From the NCBI GenBank assembly GCA_040400005.1, contig JBBARC010000007.1, positions 1 to 64,000 of the forward strand: a stretch of DNA of 64,000 bases, in the 5' to 3' direction. Of this stretch, positions 34,501 to 44,298 are shown piece after piece (the stretch's first letter is position 1; each line of letters opens with the position of its first letter). A program made the position numbers and the translations under genes. Origin of the DNA: JBBARC01 sp040400005 (GTDB lineage Bacteria > Pseudomonadota > Alphaproteobacteria > Acetobacterales > Acetobacteraceae). The notes below the pieces were generated by a model. It was not told the origin of the DNA. It searched no databases and saw only the letters and a program-made list of their open reading frames with translations.

Positions 34501-36864
34501 TCAGAAATGATATGCCAGCTCCACGCCATAAAACGCCGGGTTATTTTCCGGCCGCACATACGGTGTTTGCAACGTGTCTGCGGTAATGCGGTTAATGCCA
34601 CTGACATAGCGGTTATCAAACAGATTTTCGACGTATGCGGCAGCTTCGTAATGGCCAGACGCACTCAGCCAGGTTAGCCGCATATCACTCAGGTTACGTT
34701 CGCCTTCGTAGCCTGGCAGTTTGCCTAAATTGACCAGTTGCGCATTCAGCACATCCTGCTGGATGCTATTGGTGTTCCGCCGTTGGGCGGTGGTAAAGCT
34801 GTGGGTTGCGTGCAACCGCAGCGATCCACGATCAGCCATATCCCAGCTGTAATCAGCACTGACTGCCAGACGCAACTCTGGCTCGCCCGTGGGTTGGCCA
34901 GCTAGGTCGTAGCCGTTGATTAAACGCTTGGTCCAGGTGGTGTCGATAAAACCTGCCACCATGCCCAGCACAAGATCGGGCACCGGTGTACCGTGCAATT
35001 CAAAATCGATACCTTTACCTTCGGAATCACCCACTTGCACGAGATATTGCGGCACAAGCGAACCTGGCACTTTCGCCAGGGTTAGGGATTGTTGATTGGC
35101 GTAGGTGTAGTAAAAACCAGTAATATTGGCCCGCAGACGATGGTCGAGCCAATCAGATTTCACGCCAATTTCGTAGCTGTCTACGGTTTCGGGTTGAAAC
35201 GTGGAATTGGGCTGCACGCTGTTAAAGCCACCGGCAATGTAGCCGTAGGATGCGGAGGCATAGACCATGGCGTCGCGGGCAAAATGGTAATCGGCTACAA
35301 AGCGCGGGCTTGCATTGGTGGACGATAACTGGCGGTTGATTGGGGTGCCTTGGGGCACCGGGTAGGTGTTAAAAATTGCATTGCCATTATTAACTAAATT
35401 CAAAAGATACTGTGCAGTAGTAGAAACAATCGCCGGTGCCCCCAGCACCACACCGGGTGGTGAATTCCACTGGAAATCTTTGTCGTCGCCGGTGATGCGC
35501 AAACCGGTGGTCAGGTTGATTGTGGGTGTTAGCGCATAGGTTGCGTCGCCAAACACCGACCATGCCTTGTTTTGCCCCAAATTCCGCATCTGTTCCTGGT
35601 AGGGCAGGCCGGAGAGATTATACCCGGTCTCGCCGCCCACAATTTCAAACAGCGGCGCGCCAAAGGCCACATCGGCGCTGTCGGTCAGGGTTGTTGCAAT
35701 ACTCGCTTGTTTCGCGCGTTCCTGAAAATAGCTCGCCCCCGCTGTATAAGTCAGATCACGCCACACCCCGTTGGCGCGAAATTCCTGATAATAACTGTGG
35801 TTGGTTTCACGGTTTTCGGTATCAAAATACCGGTCCGTTATTATTGATCCGGTTTCGCTCTCGCGATTGCTGGTGTGAAACGCTTTGAATGCGCTGAGCG
35901 ACGTGAGCGAAAACCCATCAAACTGGTGTTTGGCGGTGAGCGTAAGCCCATCCAACGTGCGCGATTCACGCCCGCCAATTACCCGGCTATACACACCGTT
36001 AAACGGATCGCCGCCATTGGGCGTGTATGGCCCGACGCCCAGTGCGGTGGGGGCTGCCACATTGGTATTATCGTGATCCCAGGACAAAAGAATATCGTTA
36101 TCGGTGCCTGGCTTCCAGCGTGCCGCAAGCCGGGTCGAATTATTATGCTCGTTGTTTAGCGATGCGCCATTGTAATTGGTCAGCCAGCCATTGCGACGGT
36201 TGATTACCCCATCCATGCGCACCGAAAAGTTATCGGTGACCGGCACGTTAAGCACTAACGAGCCTTCCTGCTTATCGTAATTGCCGATTTTGTAATCGAT
36301 CGTGCCCTCGAATTTGTCGGTCGGTTTTTTGGTGATAATGGCAATGGCACCGGCCGCGGTGTTGCGGCCGAACAGCGTGCCCTGTGGGCCTTTCAGCACT
36401 TCCACCCGTTCCAGATCGTTGAAAAAGATCAGCGCCTCGCCCGACCGGGCCGAGTACACGCCATCGACATACAAGCCAACCGAAGGATCGGTGCCGACGC
36501 CAAAATCGCTGGTGGCGACGCCGCGAATATTATAATTCGGCTGCGTTGTGCTGCTGTGATCAACGCTCAAACCAGGGGTGAATTGCTGCAAATCCGCGAC
36601 TGTTTGCGCGCCGACCTGGCGGATAAAATCGGCATTGAACGCGTTAATCGATATCGGCACGCGCTGTAGCTTTTGCGCCCGCGATTGCGCGGTGACCACG
36701 ATATCTTCAACGCCAGATTTGTGTGTGCGCACGGTGGCGGTAGTTGTAGTGTCGGCCGCCGGTGGTGCAGCAGGTGATGCAACCGATGGTGTTTGGGCCA
36801 AAGCTGGTGCTGCCAGCGCCACCACACTTGCGCACGCCAACAGGTAAATTCGCCGTTTCGGCAT
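34501..36864 (-). CDS. TonB-dependent outer-membrane receptor
   Basis: The 787-residue receptor (ATG 36864, MPKRRIYLLACASVVALAAP) has a signal peptide and a short Ala/Pro/Thr linker. The TonB box region is GVEDIVVTAQSRAQ and the plug is standard (VADLQQFTPGLSVDH, RVEVLKGPQGTLFGRNTAAG). The 22-strand barrel ends in the aromatic FYGVELAYHF. It imports an unknown ligand by TonB energy. The sequence resembles the broad group of sphingomonad-type receptors of undefined substrate. It is monocistronic. Confidence 0.93.
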   Translation of the reverse strand: MPKRRIYLLACASVVALAAPALAQTPSVASPAAPPAADTTTTATVRTHKSGVEDIVVTAQSRAQKLQRVPISINAFNADFIRQVGAQTVADLQQFTPGLSVDHSSTTQPNYNIRGVATSDFGVGTDPSVGLYVDGVYSARSGEALIFFNDLERVEVLKGPQGTLFGRNTAAGAIAIITKKPTDKFEGTIDYKIGNYDKQEGSLVLNVPVTDNFSVRMDGVINRRNGWLTNYNGASLNNEHNNSTRLAARWKPGTDNDILLSWDHDNTNVAAPTALGVGPYTPNGGDPFNGVYSRVIGGRESRTLDGLTLTAKHQFDGFSLTSLSAFKAFHTSNRESETGSIITDRYFDTENRETNHSYYQEFRANGVWRDLTYTAGASYFQERAKQASIATTLTDSADVAFGAPLFEIVGGETGYNLSGLPYQEQMRNLGQNKAWSVFGDATYALTPTINLTTGLRITGDDKDFQWNSPPGVVLGAPAIVSTTAQYLLNLVNNGNAIFNTYPVPQGTPINRQLSSTNASPRFVADYHFARDAMVYASASYGYIAGGFNSVQPNSTFQPETVDSYEIGVKSDWLDHRLRANITGFYYTYANQQSLTLAKVPGSLVPQYLVQVGDSEGKGIDFELHGTPVPDLVLGMVAGFIDTTWTKRLINGYDLAGQPTGEPELRLAVSADYSWDMADRGSLRLHATHSFTTAQRRNTNSIQQDVLNAQLVNLGKLPGYEGERNLSDMRLTWLSASGHYEAAAYVENLFDNRYVSGINRITADTLQTPYVRPENNPAFYGVELAYHF

Positions 36865-36966
36865 AGTATTTTCTCCCCCATGCACAGGCTATCCCCATAG
36901 CGCGTGACTAACATCCCCAAGAACTTATCCCGAACCCCAAATTGGTGGGGCCAATACAAGGCCGTA

Positions 36967-38130
36967 TTATTCCGCTTGGCAAGCGCCAGGCAAACCGGCA
37001 ATCCAGGCGCGTATCAGCGCCACCCCTTCTTCATGCACCAAATTGCGCCCCAGTTCTGGCATGCGCACGCCTGGCCGCGTTGCCGCCAGGCGGTAGGCCA
37101 AAATACTGTCATCAGGCCGGCCCGGAACAATATCGAAATTATGATCGCCGGTGCCTGGCCCGGCCGCCACCGGCGGTTTGCAAAAGCCCAGGCGCAACGG
37201 CTCGGTGACGTTCGCATCCAGATGCAGCCCGGTGGTGCGCGCAAGGCCCATCGCCGAATGGCAATGGCTGCAATTGATATCCAAGTAAGCCCGTGCCCGC
37301 GCATCAACGCTGGCGGTGGTATCGTAAAATCGTGCATTGCGGGGTGCTGCATCGGGTGCCGGTGCGCCACGCAGCCAGCCGATACGGGTTAAATACGCCA
37401 GCTGGTTTTCGCGGCCGGTGGTGTAGGCAAAATCATGGTTGAGATGCCGCGCCTTTGGCCCGATGGGCGACAACGCGCGGCTGGCGTGATTGGGCGTGTG
37501 GCAACTGGCGCATTGGTTAGCGTTAGGCACCGCATAGACAAACTTGGTCACCCGGCCGTCGTCGCGGGTGAGCTCCAAATCCGCGCGCGCGCCAACGCGG
37601 GCGAGGGTTGCCTCGGTTTGATCGGCATTCCACACATAGGGCAACGCCACCCAGCCGCTGGCACGCCGCACTAGCACGCGGGTTTCCACCAATCGAATGG
37701 TTGAAAGTTCTAGCCCATCGGCACCGCTTTGCAGCAACGCACCCAGGGCAGGGCGCACGGCGGCCGACCCAGCCGGCTGGCCTGCCACGCGCGGGTAATA
37801 AAACGTTTTGCTGATAATGGTGCCAACCGGGAAATCGAAGGTTTGCGTTGCATCATAGGTTGCACTGGTGCCGGCCGGCAGCCAGATGGTGCGTAGCTTG
37901 CCGGCGTAATCGGAAAATAGTGCGGTTGCCAGATCGTAAGGCACGACCCCGGCGCCCAGAGCCAAGTGCTGGCCGTGGGCGGCAACTACCCCCCAATCGC
38001 TTAAATTGGCCGGGTTGCTATTGGCAAAATAATGCGGTGCCAGCGGGGCACGGGTAAACGCCCGCGCCCCCAGTACACCTAGTGTACCCAGGCAAATCGC
38101 CGCAATCGTTGCGAGCAGCGACCGCCTCAC
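36967..38130 (-). CDS. SO2930/HNE_0200-family diheme c-type cytochrome
   Basis: The 387-residue exported protein (N-terminal hydrophobic anchor, LATIAAICLGTLGVLGARAF) has two heme c sites. These are NQCASCHTPNH near residue 208 and INCSHCHSAMG near residue 287. Conserved segments around them are FPVGTIISKTFYYP, LPYVWNADQTEATL and GRPDDSILAYRLAATRPGVR. This is TIGR03806. It is coupled by a 4-base overlap to the beta-helix lipoprotein, its usual partner. The electron-transfer substrate is unknown. Confidence 0.88.
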   Translation of the reverse strand: MRRSLLATIAAICLGTLGVLGARAFTRAPLAPHYFANSNPANLSDWGVVAAHGQHLALGAGVVPYDLATALFSDYAGKLRTIWLPAGTSATYDATQTFDFPVGTIISKTFYYPRVAGQPAGSAAVRPALGALLQSGADGLELSTIRLVETRVLVRRASGWVALPYVWNADQTEATLARVGARADLELTRDDGRVTKFVYAVPNANQCASCHTPNHASRALSPIGPKARHLNHDFAYTTGRENQLAYLTRIGWLRGAPAPDAAPRNARFYDTTASVDARARAYLDINCSHCHSAMGLARTTGLHLDANVTEPLRLGFCKPPVAAGPGTGDHNFDIVPGRPDDSILAYRLAATRPGVRMPELGRNLVHEEGVALIRAWIAGLPGACQAE

Positions 38131-39422
38131 GATTTGGCAGCACCGGAGGTTGCCGGTGTGTCGGCCAATGGGCCGGTCAAGGTGATCGGCGCCATTTTTT
38201 CCAGATTGCAGGCAAACGCCGCCGTATCCACTTTTGCACCCTTAAAGTCGTTCGGGCCATCGGCGTTCAACACGTCAGATGGCGCATTATCGACGCAAAT
38301 GGCGCTATCGGCGGGTAATTTGCCATCCACAAGTTTTTTCGGATTGGCAAAACCATCCCAGATCACATCGGGGAAATGCCCGGTCAGGCCAAACAGCGCC
38401 AGCTTCGCCGCCTTTAGTTTTAGCGTATCCGGCGCATCGCCACCGCCCTTAAAGTGGTTGCCATAGATATAAATGGCTTCCGGGTAAGGATCGTAGGCCT
38501 CGGCCACGCCAGTTTTGGTCATGAAACCGGTGGAAAAATACGATGCAATGATCACATTGCCGGTGGCGTTATCGGCAATATCGTTATCAAAAATCTCAAC
38601 CTTTTTATTGGCATTCACAATTACCCCGGTGCCGGCCGGCACCGAGCTGACTGCGGTGCCCTTGGCGCCAAAATTGGGCGTATTGTTGGCGTACGCGTGG
38701 TTGTGAAACACCCGGGTGGAATGGCCCGGCACCGGGAGGTTGGGCATGTTAAACACCAAAATGCCGCCGGTGTTTTTGGTCGCTTCGTTATCGTAGATAT
38801 CAGCGAAGCTTGAATTTTCGATCTCGATGCCGGCAACATTTTCGATCGCATGGTTGCGCCGCACCACAATGTTTTGCGATTGCCCGACGTAAATGCCGGC
38901 GTCAGACGCGCCGCGCACATAACAATCTTCTACCAGCAGGTTTTTGGTTTGCACCGGGTATAACCCATACGCACCGTTGGATGTGGCCGGCCCATTGGTC
39001 CATTCCGCGCGCACCCGGCGGATGATAATGTTTTGGCCCTCGTTTACCTTCAGCGCATCGCCCTTGCTGTTTTGCAGTGCAATATCTTCAATGGTGAAAT
39101 TGCTGGCGTGCACCGCAAACCCTTCAGACCCGTTGATCTGATTGGTAAAATCCAGCACGGTTTTATCCATGCCCTCGCCACGTACCGTCACGCCATCAAC
39201 GTTTAGGCTGATCGAGCTATCTAAATGGTACACCCCGGCCGGGATAGTAATCACGTCACCCGGCTTGGCATCCAGCAGCTTTTGCAAAATCACCGTCTGC
39301 CCGCTGGTGTCGGCGGGTGCCGCGGCCTGCTGTTTGGGCTTGTCGCAGCCGGCCAGCATCGCCGCCAAGCTGACACTTGCCAATAATCCCGTGAGACATC
39401 CCGTGGTCACGCGCATCACCAT
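38127..39422 (-). CDS. Parallel beta-helix lipoprotein (TIGR03805)
   Basis: The 431-residue lipoprotein (start at 39422 or 39416) has the lipobox LAGC. A long right-handed parallel beta-helix follows: KPGDVITIPAGVYHLDSSIS, NVDGVTVRGEGMDKTVLDF, and several rungs of the type NIVVRRNHAIENVAGIEIEN. It is the upstream partner of the diheme cytochrome and overlaps it by 4 bases. Family members recur with that cytochrome in proteobacteria, but the task of the pair is unknown. A TetR gene is divergent from it. Confidence 0.88.
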   Translation of the reverse strand: MVMRVTTGCLTGLLASVSLAAMLAGCDKPKQQAAAPADTSGQTVILQKLLDAKPGDVITIPAGVYHLDSSISLNVDGVTVRGEGMDKTVLDFTNQINGSEGFAVHASNFTIEDIALQNSKGDALKVNEGQNIIIRRVRAEWTNGPATSNGAYGLYPVQTKNLLVEDCYVRGASDAGIYVGQSQNIVVRRNHAIENVAGIEIENSSFADIYDNEATKNTGGILVFNMPNLPVPGHSTRVFHNHAYANNTPNFGAKGTAVSSVPAGTGVIVNANKKVEIFDNDIADNATGNVIIASYFSTGFMTKTGVAEAYDPYPEAIYIYGNHFKGGGDAPDTLKLKAAKLALFGLTGHFPDVIWDGFANPKKLVDGKLPADSAICVDNAPSDVLNADGPNDFKGAKVDTAAFACNLEKMAPITLTGPLADTPATSGAAKS

Positions 39423-39595
39423 ACCCCTCCCCTTTTGGCACCACGAACGAGCACCTTGCAAAAATGCTAGCTGCTACGGTGCCGGGCTGCAAGTCAGAAT
39501 GGAATCAGTTTCAGGTTTCGGTTTGGGCTAGCTCCGTCTATGATCATGCTATGCTCGACGACCATCCAACACTAACGTACAACGCCCCCGGAAAT

Positions 39596-40270
39596 ATGGC
39601 TCCCACCCCGACCCCCGCCCCCGCCCCCGCCTCTGGTCCCACCTTGGGCCACACGCTCGCCAGCCGCGCCATGCCGCGCCAGCGCCGCGCTATCGAACGG
39701 CGCCAGGCGATTCTCGATGCCACCCTCGCCATCCTGGCAACCGATGGGCTGGCAGCGATCTCAACCTCGGTCATCGCTGCCCGCGCCGGCGTGCCGGTGG
39801 CCTCGGTTTATGCCTATTTTCCCAATAAATTCGCCATTGTCGCCGAACTCGCCCGGCAGACTTTTGCCCAAGGCGACGCAGCGCTGGACCATATTCTCGG
39901 CCAGGCCGGCACCGGCGTAAAACTTTCCGCCATTATCGACCAGGCCATAGCCGCCGTGCTCAACGGCTACCGAGAAGTGCCCGGCCGCCGCCATTTGTTC
40001 AGCGCCATCCGCAACAACGAACTGCTCGACGCCGTGCAGGTCGAATCGGAAACCCGCATGATCGCCGTCACCACCAGCATCATCACCCGCCTGCGCCCCG
40101 ATGCCCCCGCCCGCCACATCGCCGCCATCGCCGCCACCGCCGTGCGCGCCTTCACCGTGCTGCAGCACCACGCCGTCAGCTGCGACGACGATGCGCAGTT
40201 ACCCCTGCTGGTTGCCGAATGGCGCCAACTGCTGCTGGCCTATTTGCAGCCCTATTTGCCGGGGCTGTAG
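39596..40270 (+). CDS. TetR/AcrR family transcriptional regulator
   Basis: The helix-turn-helix region reads RRQAILDATLAILATDGLAA and ISTSVIAARAGVPVASVYAY followed by FPNKFAIVAELARQ. An all-helical ligand domain of about 130 residues follows. The start is uncertain: ATG 39596 gives a 224-residue protein with a Pro-rich N-terminal arm, and ATG 39551 or 39671 are alternatives. It is divergent from the beta-helix/cytochrome operon and probably controls it. No operator palindrome was convincing. Confidence 0.88.
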   Translation: MAPTPTPAPAPASGPTLGHTLASRAMPRQRRAIERRQAILDATLAILATDGLAAISTSVIAARAGVPVASVYAYFPNKFAIVAELARQTFAQGDAALDHILGQAGTGVKLSAIIDQAIAAVLNGYREVPGRRHLFSAIRNNELLDAVQVESETRMIAVTTSIITRLRPDAPARHIAAIAATAVRAFTVLQHHAVSCDDDAQLPLLVAEWRQLLLAYLQPYLPGL

Positions 40271-40286
40271 GGGCCAGGGTAAGGCT

Positions 40287-40405
40287 AAGACTCTTTTTTT
40301 TCTGAAGAAAAAGGAGCAAAAAGACTTTTATTACGCTGGGACTGGGGCTGCGATGCCACCGCGAATCCCGGCCCGACATATAAAAAGTCTTTTGCTTCTT
40401 TTCTT
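40287..40405. repeat. Family A composite element, forward half interrupted
   Basis: A reverse half (40287-40330) and a forward half (from 40378) flank a spacer. Read on the other strand, the spacer contains GATTCGCGGTGGCA and AGCCCCAGTCCCAGCGTA, like the spacer at 46039-46085. The forward half is cut after CTTTTCTT at 40405 by the MITE and resumes at 40604-40620. Confidence 0.9.
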
Positions 40406-40595
40406 GTAACTGCCCAGGTAGGGGTGAGAACGCTAACTGCCTCAAAAAACTCAACTCTCGGCGCGCAGGCCATTACGTTACCGACGCAAACTGTCCCTTT
40501 TTCGGCAGTTTGCGTATCGAAACCAGACCTAAACCCGAAGTCGCCATAAATGTTTTCAATGGGTTGTGTAGCTTCGACCCTACCTGGGCAGTTAC
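40406..40595. mobile_element. 190-bp MITE with IS66-type ends
   Basis: Terminal inverted repeats GTAACTGCCCAGGTAGGG (40406-40423) and its complement (40578-40595) match over 18 bases. The element is flanked by the 8-base direct repeat CTTTTCTT (40398-40405 and 40596-40603), and removing it restores an intact family A hairpin. GTAA ends plus 8-bp duplications are the known signature of the IS66 family. No open reading frame is inside. An internal perfect 10-bp hairpin ACGCAAACTG/CAGTTTGCGT lies at 40484-40493 and 40506-40515. It lies 94 bases upstream of the aldehyde dehydrogenase gene. Confidence 0.9.
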
Positions 40596-40689
40596 CTTTT
40601 CTTCAGAAAAGAAGGGTCTTGCCGTTACCTTGCCTAGCCCGGCGTTTTGCCCATACCATCACGGTGTTTTCCTGGGAGTAAACACGGCC

Positions 40690-42117
40690 ATGCAGGTTGA
40701 GATGCTGATTGGCGATCGTTTCGTCGCGGGTGAGGGGGAGGTTGAGCGGATTGTCGACCCCCGCACGGGGGCTGCGGTGATTGATTTACCGCAAGCATCG
40801 GCGGCGCAGTTGGATCAGGCGGTGGTGGCGGCGCGGGCGGCGTTTGAAACTTTTGGCCGTGCCCCGCCGGTGGAGCGGGCCGGTTATCTGCTGAAGCTGG
40901 CCGATGCGGTGGAGGCAAATGCGGAGAGTTTAGCGGCGCTGGAGCACGCCAATACGGGTAAGCCACTGCATGCGGTGTTGCGTGATGAAATTCCCGCCAT
41001 TGCTGATGTGTTCCGCTTTTTTGCCGGTGCTACGCGCACTATGCCGGGCTTGGCGGCCGGAGAATACATGGCCGGCTACACCAGCATGTTGCGGCGCGAC
41101 CCGGTGGGAGTAGTGGGATCGATCGCGCCATGGAATTACCCGTTGATGATGGCGGCGTGGAAGATTGGCCCGGCGTTGGCGGGTGGCAATACGGTGGTGA
41201 TTAAGCCATCGGAAAATACGCCGCTGAGTTTGCTAGCTTTGGGGCCATTGCTTGCTGAAATTTTGCCGCCTGGGGTTGTGAACATTGTGCTTGGTCGCGG
41301 TGCGGTGGTGGGGCAGGGCATGATTGATCATGCTGGAATAGATATGATATCGCTGACTGGCGATATTGGTACTGGACGAAAAGTGATTGCCGCTGCGGCA
41401 AAATCGATTAAGCGCACGCATTTGGAACTGGGTGGCAAGGCGCCGGTGATTGTGTTTGACGATGCTGATATAGACAGCGTTGTTGAAGGGTTGCGGGCGT
41501 TCAGTTTTTATAATGCTGGGCAGGATTGCACGGCGGCTTGCCGGGTTTATGCTGGCGCCAAGATTTATGACCGGCTGGTGGCTGATCTTGCCGGTGCTGC
41601 CAGTTCCATTGTGTTTGACCGCGCGGAAGATAGTGAAAACGAAATTCCGCCGTTGATTTCAGCGCGGCAACGCGATCGGGTTAGCGGTTTTGTTGATCGT
41701 GCGGCGGCAGAAAAACACATTGAGGTTGTTGCTGGCGGGAAGGCGGGTGTTGGTGGTGGGTTTTTCTATGAGCCGACTGTGATTGCGGGTGCCCGCCAGG
41801 CCGATGAGATTGTGCAGCGGGAAGTGTTTGGCCCGGTTGTATCGGTTACCCGGTTTGATGATGTCGATCAGGCGATAGGCTGGGCGAACCAATCGGAATA
41901 TGGGCTTGCATCATCTGTATGGTCGGGCAGTGTTGGGCGCGCGATGGAGGCGGCATCGCGTTTGCGTTACGGCTGCACCTGGGTGAACTGCCATTTTATG
42001 CTGGTGAGTGAAATGCCGCATGGTGGGCTGAAAAGCTCTGGCTACGGTAAGGATCTTTCTATGTTGTCGGTGGAGGATTATACGGTGGCCCGCCACGTTA
42101 TGGTTAAACTCGGGTGA
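40690..42117 (+). CDS. Aldehyde dehydrogenase (gamma-aminobutyraldehyde/betaine-aldehyde type)
   Basis: ATG 40690 ([17 protein letters not shown]) gives 475 residues. The catalytic glutamate lies in [19 protein letters not shown] and the nucleophilic cysteine in [17 protein letters not shown]-binding segments are [20 protein letters not shown] and [12 protein letters not shown]. Length and motifs fit PatD/YdcW-like enzymes that oxidise 4-aminobutanal from putrescine to GABA. The coupled polyamine ABC transporter downstream supports that role. A 60-residue 5' extension runs through the MITE and repeat and is rejected. Confidence 0.9.
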   Translation: MQVEMLIGDRFVAGEGEVERIVDPRTGAAVIDLPQASAAQLDQAVVAARAAFETFGRAPPVERAGYLLKLADAVEANAESLAALEHANTGKPLHAVLRDEIPAIADVFRFFAGATRTMPGLAAGEYMAGYTSMLRRDPVGVVGSIAPWNYPLMMAAWKIGPALAGGNTVVIKPSENTPLSLLALGPLLAEILPPGVVNIVLGRGAVVGQGMIDHAGIDMISLTGDIGTGRKVIAAAAKSIKRTHLELGGKAPVIVFDDADIDSVVEGLRAFSFYNAGQDCTAACRVYAGAKIYDRLVADLAGAASSIVFDRAEDSENEIPPLISARQRDRVSGFVDRAAAEKHIEVVAGGKAGVGGGFFYEPTVIAGARQADEIVQREVFGPVVSVTRFDDVDQAIGWANQSEYGLASSVWSGSVGRAMEAASRLRYGCTWVNCHFMLVSEMPHGGLKSSGYGKDLSMLSVEDYTVARHVMVKLG

Positions 42118-43145
42118 GCAAAGCGGCCCAGGATCTGCCGCCAGCGGTTATTCGGCTTGCTGGCATTCGAAAAACCTATGGCGCGGCGGTGGCGGTGGCA
42201 TCGCTTGATCTTACCATTGCGCGCGGAACGTTTTTTACCTTGCTGGGTCCGTCTGGGTCGGGGAAAACCACAACTTTGCGGATGATCGCCGGCTTTGAAT
42301 ATCCTGATACTGGGGTGATTGAACTTAACGGCCAGGATGTATCCAGCCTGCCGCCCAACGCGCGCAATGTGAACACGGTGTTTCAGGATTACGCGCTGTT
42401 TCCGCACATGAGCGTGCTGGATAACGTCGCCTATGGGTTGATTGCCCGTAAAATTGACAAAGCCAGCGCCCTTAAGCGTGCCCAGGCAACGCTGGATCAG
42501 GTGCGTTTGGGCGACTTTGCCGCGCGCAAGCCGGGGCAATTATCCGGCGGCCAGCGCCAGCGTGTGGCGTTGGCGCGGGCCATTGTTAATCGGCCGCAAG
42601 TGTTGTTGCTTGATGAACCGCTTGGCGCGCTTGATCTAAAGCTGCGCCACCAGATGCAGATTGAGCTTAAGCAACTGCAAAGCGAGACCGGCATTACTTT
42701 TGTGTATGTCACCCACGATCAGGAAGAAGCCCTGACCATGAGTGACCGTGTGGCGGTGTTCAATGAAGGCCGCATTGTGCAACAGGGATCGCCGGCTGAC
42801 ATTTACGAACGCCCGGCGAACGCGTTTGTTGCGGGCTTTGTTGGCACGTCCACCTTGTTAGATTGGCACGGCGAAACTTTGATGCTGCGCCCGGAAAAGC
42901 TGCGCGTGGCAGGGCCAGGCACAGCCGCCTACCCCGGCGAAGTGGCGGTGCCGGGTATGGTAAAGACGGCTGCCTATTTTGGTTCGTTTACTCGCCTGAC
43001 GATATGTTTGGAAAACGGGGCGACACTGATTGCCGCTTGGCCGCATGGCCACGCGGTGGATGCGGCCAACGCGCCGCAGGTTAATACGCCAGTGACGATC
43101 ATTTGGCGCGACGATGACGCCTACCGGCTTGCCAAAACGGCATGA
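42114..43145 (+). CDS. Polyamine-type ABC transporter ATP-binding protein
   Basis: The 343-residue ATPase starts at GTG 42114, overlapping the dehydrogenase stop by 4 bases. It has Walker [17 protein letters not shown]-loop [14 protein letters not shown], signature [16 protein letters not shown], Walker [17 protein letters not shown] and H-loop [15 protein letters not shown]. The C-terminal TOBE-like domain ([13 protein letters not shown]) is that of PotA/YdcT. It powers uptake with the two permeases downstream. Confidence 0.93.
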   Translation: MSKAAQDLPPAVIRLAGIRKTYGAAVAVASLDLTIARGTFFTLLGPSGSGKTTTLRMIAGFEYPDTGVIELNGQDVSSLPPNARNVNTVFQDYALFPHMSVLDNVAYGLIARKIDKASALKRAQATLDQVRLGDFAARKPGQLSGGQRQRVALARAIVNRPQVLLLDEPLGALDLKLRHQMQIELKQLQSETGITFVYVTHDQEEALTMSDRVAVFNEGRIVQQGSPADIYERPANAFVAGFVGTSTLLDWHGETLMLRPEKLRVAGPGTAAYPGEVAVPGMVKTAAYFGSFTRLTICLENGATLIAAWPHGHAVDAANAPQVNTPVTIIWRDDDAYRLAKTA

Positions 43146-43171
43146 CCGCAATTTTTTGGGGAGAGTGCACA

Positions 43172-44290
43172 ATGCGTGGATTTGCATATATGTTACTGGC
43201 TAGCTGCATCGCCGTACCGGCCCTTGCTGGCACCATGAAAACCATCGGCAAGGGCGAAGGTGCGGTCAACATCGTCGCCTGGGAAGGCTACGCGCAAGAT
43301 GACTGGGTAAAACCGTTTGAAGTGCAAACCGGCTGCAAGGTTAACCACAAATACGCTGGCAGTTCCGATGAAATGGTAGCCCTGATGCGCCAGGGCGGTG
43401 GCAGCCAATACGATCTGGTATCTGCATCGGGTGATGCAACGTTACGGCTGATTGCTGGCAAAAATGTGCAAGCGATTAATATGTCGCTTATCCCTGCCTA
43501 CAAAGATTTTATCCCCCAGCTGCAATCGCCTGATTTTAACACGGTCAAGGGCGTGCATTATGGCGTTTCCTATGAATGGGGGCCCAATGTGCTGATGTGG
43601 AACACCGCCAAACTTAAAACCGCGCCCACCAGCTGGGCGGTGATCTACGATAAAGCACATGCCGGCCAGATCACTATCCCGGACAACGCCATTCAAATCG
43701 CCGATGCTGCCCTTTACCTATCCAAAAACGAACCTGCTCTGGGTATTAAAGACCCTTATGAGCTGACCCAGCCGCAAATGGATCGGGTTGAGGCGCTGCT
43801 TAAAGACCAAAAATCGCTGCTGAAAAAATACTGGGCACTGGCATCTGACGAAATCGATTTGTTTAAAAACGGCGATGCTATGGTGGGTGCCGCTTGGCCC
43901 TACATGACCAATTCGCTGAAAGATGCCAAAGTGCCGGTGGCCGACACGATTCCCAGCGAAGGTGCCACGGGTTGGGCCGATACCTGGATGGTATCCGCCA
44001 AGGCAGCCCACCCCAATTGCGCCTATCAGTGGATAAATTTTGTCACCACACCAAAAGTGCAAGCCCAGCAGGCGCTGTATTTTGGCGAATCGCCCGCCAA
44101 CACCAAGGGCTGCGCCGAGATGGATAAGATCACCCCCGGCAGTTGTGCCAAATACCATGCCGATGCCCCGGCAAGCTATTTCGAACAGATCCATTTCTGG
44201 AAAACGCCGATGAAAGCTTGCGGCAACGGCCATAATGATTGTCTCGATTACAGCGCCTGGCAGCAGGTGTGGCAGCGCGTGAAAGGCTGA
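43172..44290 (+). CDS. Polyamine-type ABC transporter substrate-binding protein (YdcS-like)
   Basis: ATG 43172 (MRGFAYMLLASCIAVPALAG) follows GGGGAGAG. It gives a 372-residue exported protein with the PotD/YdcS fold: VNIVAWEGYAQDDWVKPFEV, QYDLVSASGDATLRLIAGK, VHYGVSYEWGPNVLMWN and GDAMVGAAWPYMTNSL. Several C-terminal cysteines (GCAEMD, GSCAKYH, ACGNGHNDCLDY) may form disulphides. A 10-residue in-frame extension upstream is rejected for lack of an RBS. Confidence 0.9.
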   Translation: MRGFAYMLLASCIAVPALAGTMKTIGKGEGAVNIVAWEGYAQDDWVKPFEVQTGCKVNHKYAGSSDEMVALMRQGGGSQYDLVSASGDATLRLIAGKNVQAINMSLIPAYKDFIPQLQSPDFNTVKGVHYGVSYEWGPNVLMWNTAKLKTAPTSWAVIYDKAHAGQITIPDNAIQIADAALYLSKNEPALGIKDPYELTQPQMDRVEALLKDQKSLLKKYWALASDEIDLFKNGDAMVGAAWPYMTNSLKDAKVPVADTIPSEGATGWADTWMVSAKAAHPNCAYQWINFVTTPKVQAQQALYFGESPANTKGCAEMDKITPGSCAKYHADAPASYFEQIHFWKTPMKACGNGHNDCLDYSAWQQVWQRVKG

Positions 44291-44298
44291 TCGCGCAG

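Noticed and set aside
40510..40689. A longer aldehyde dehydrogenase beginning inside the MITE
   Set aside because: The first 60 codons run through the MITE end and a repeat. ATG 40690 gives the normal family start.
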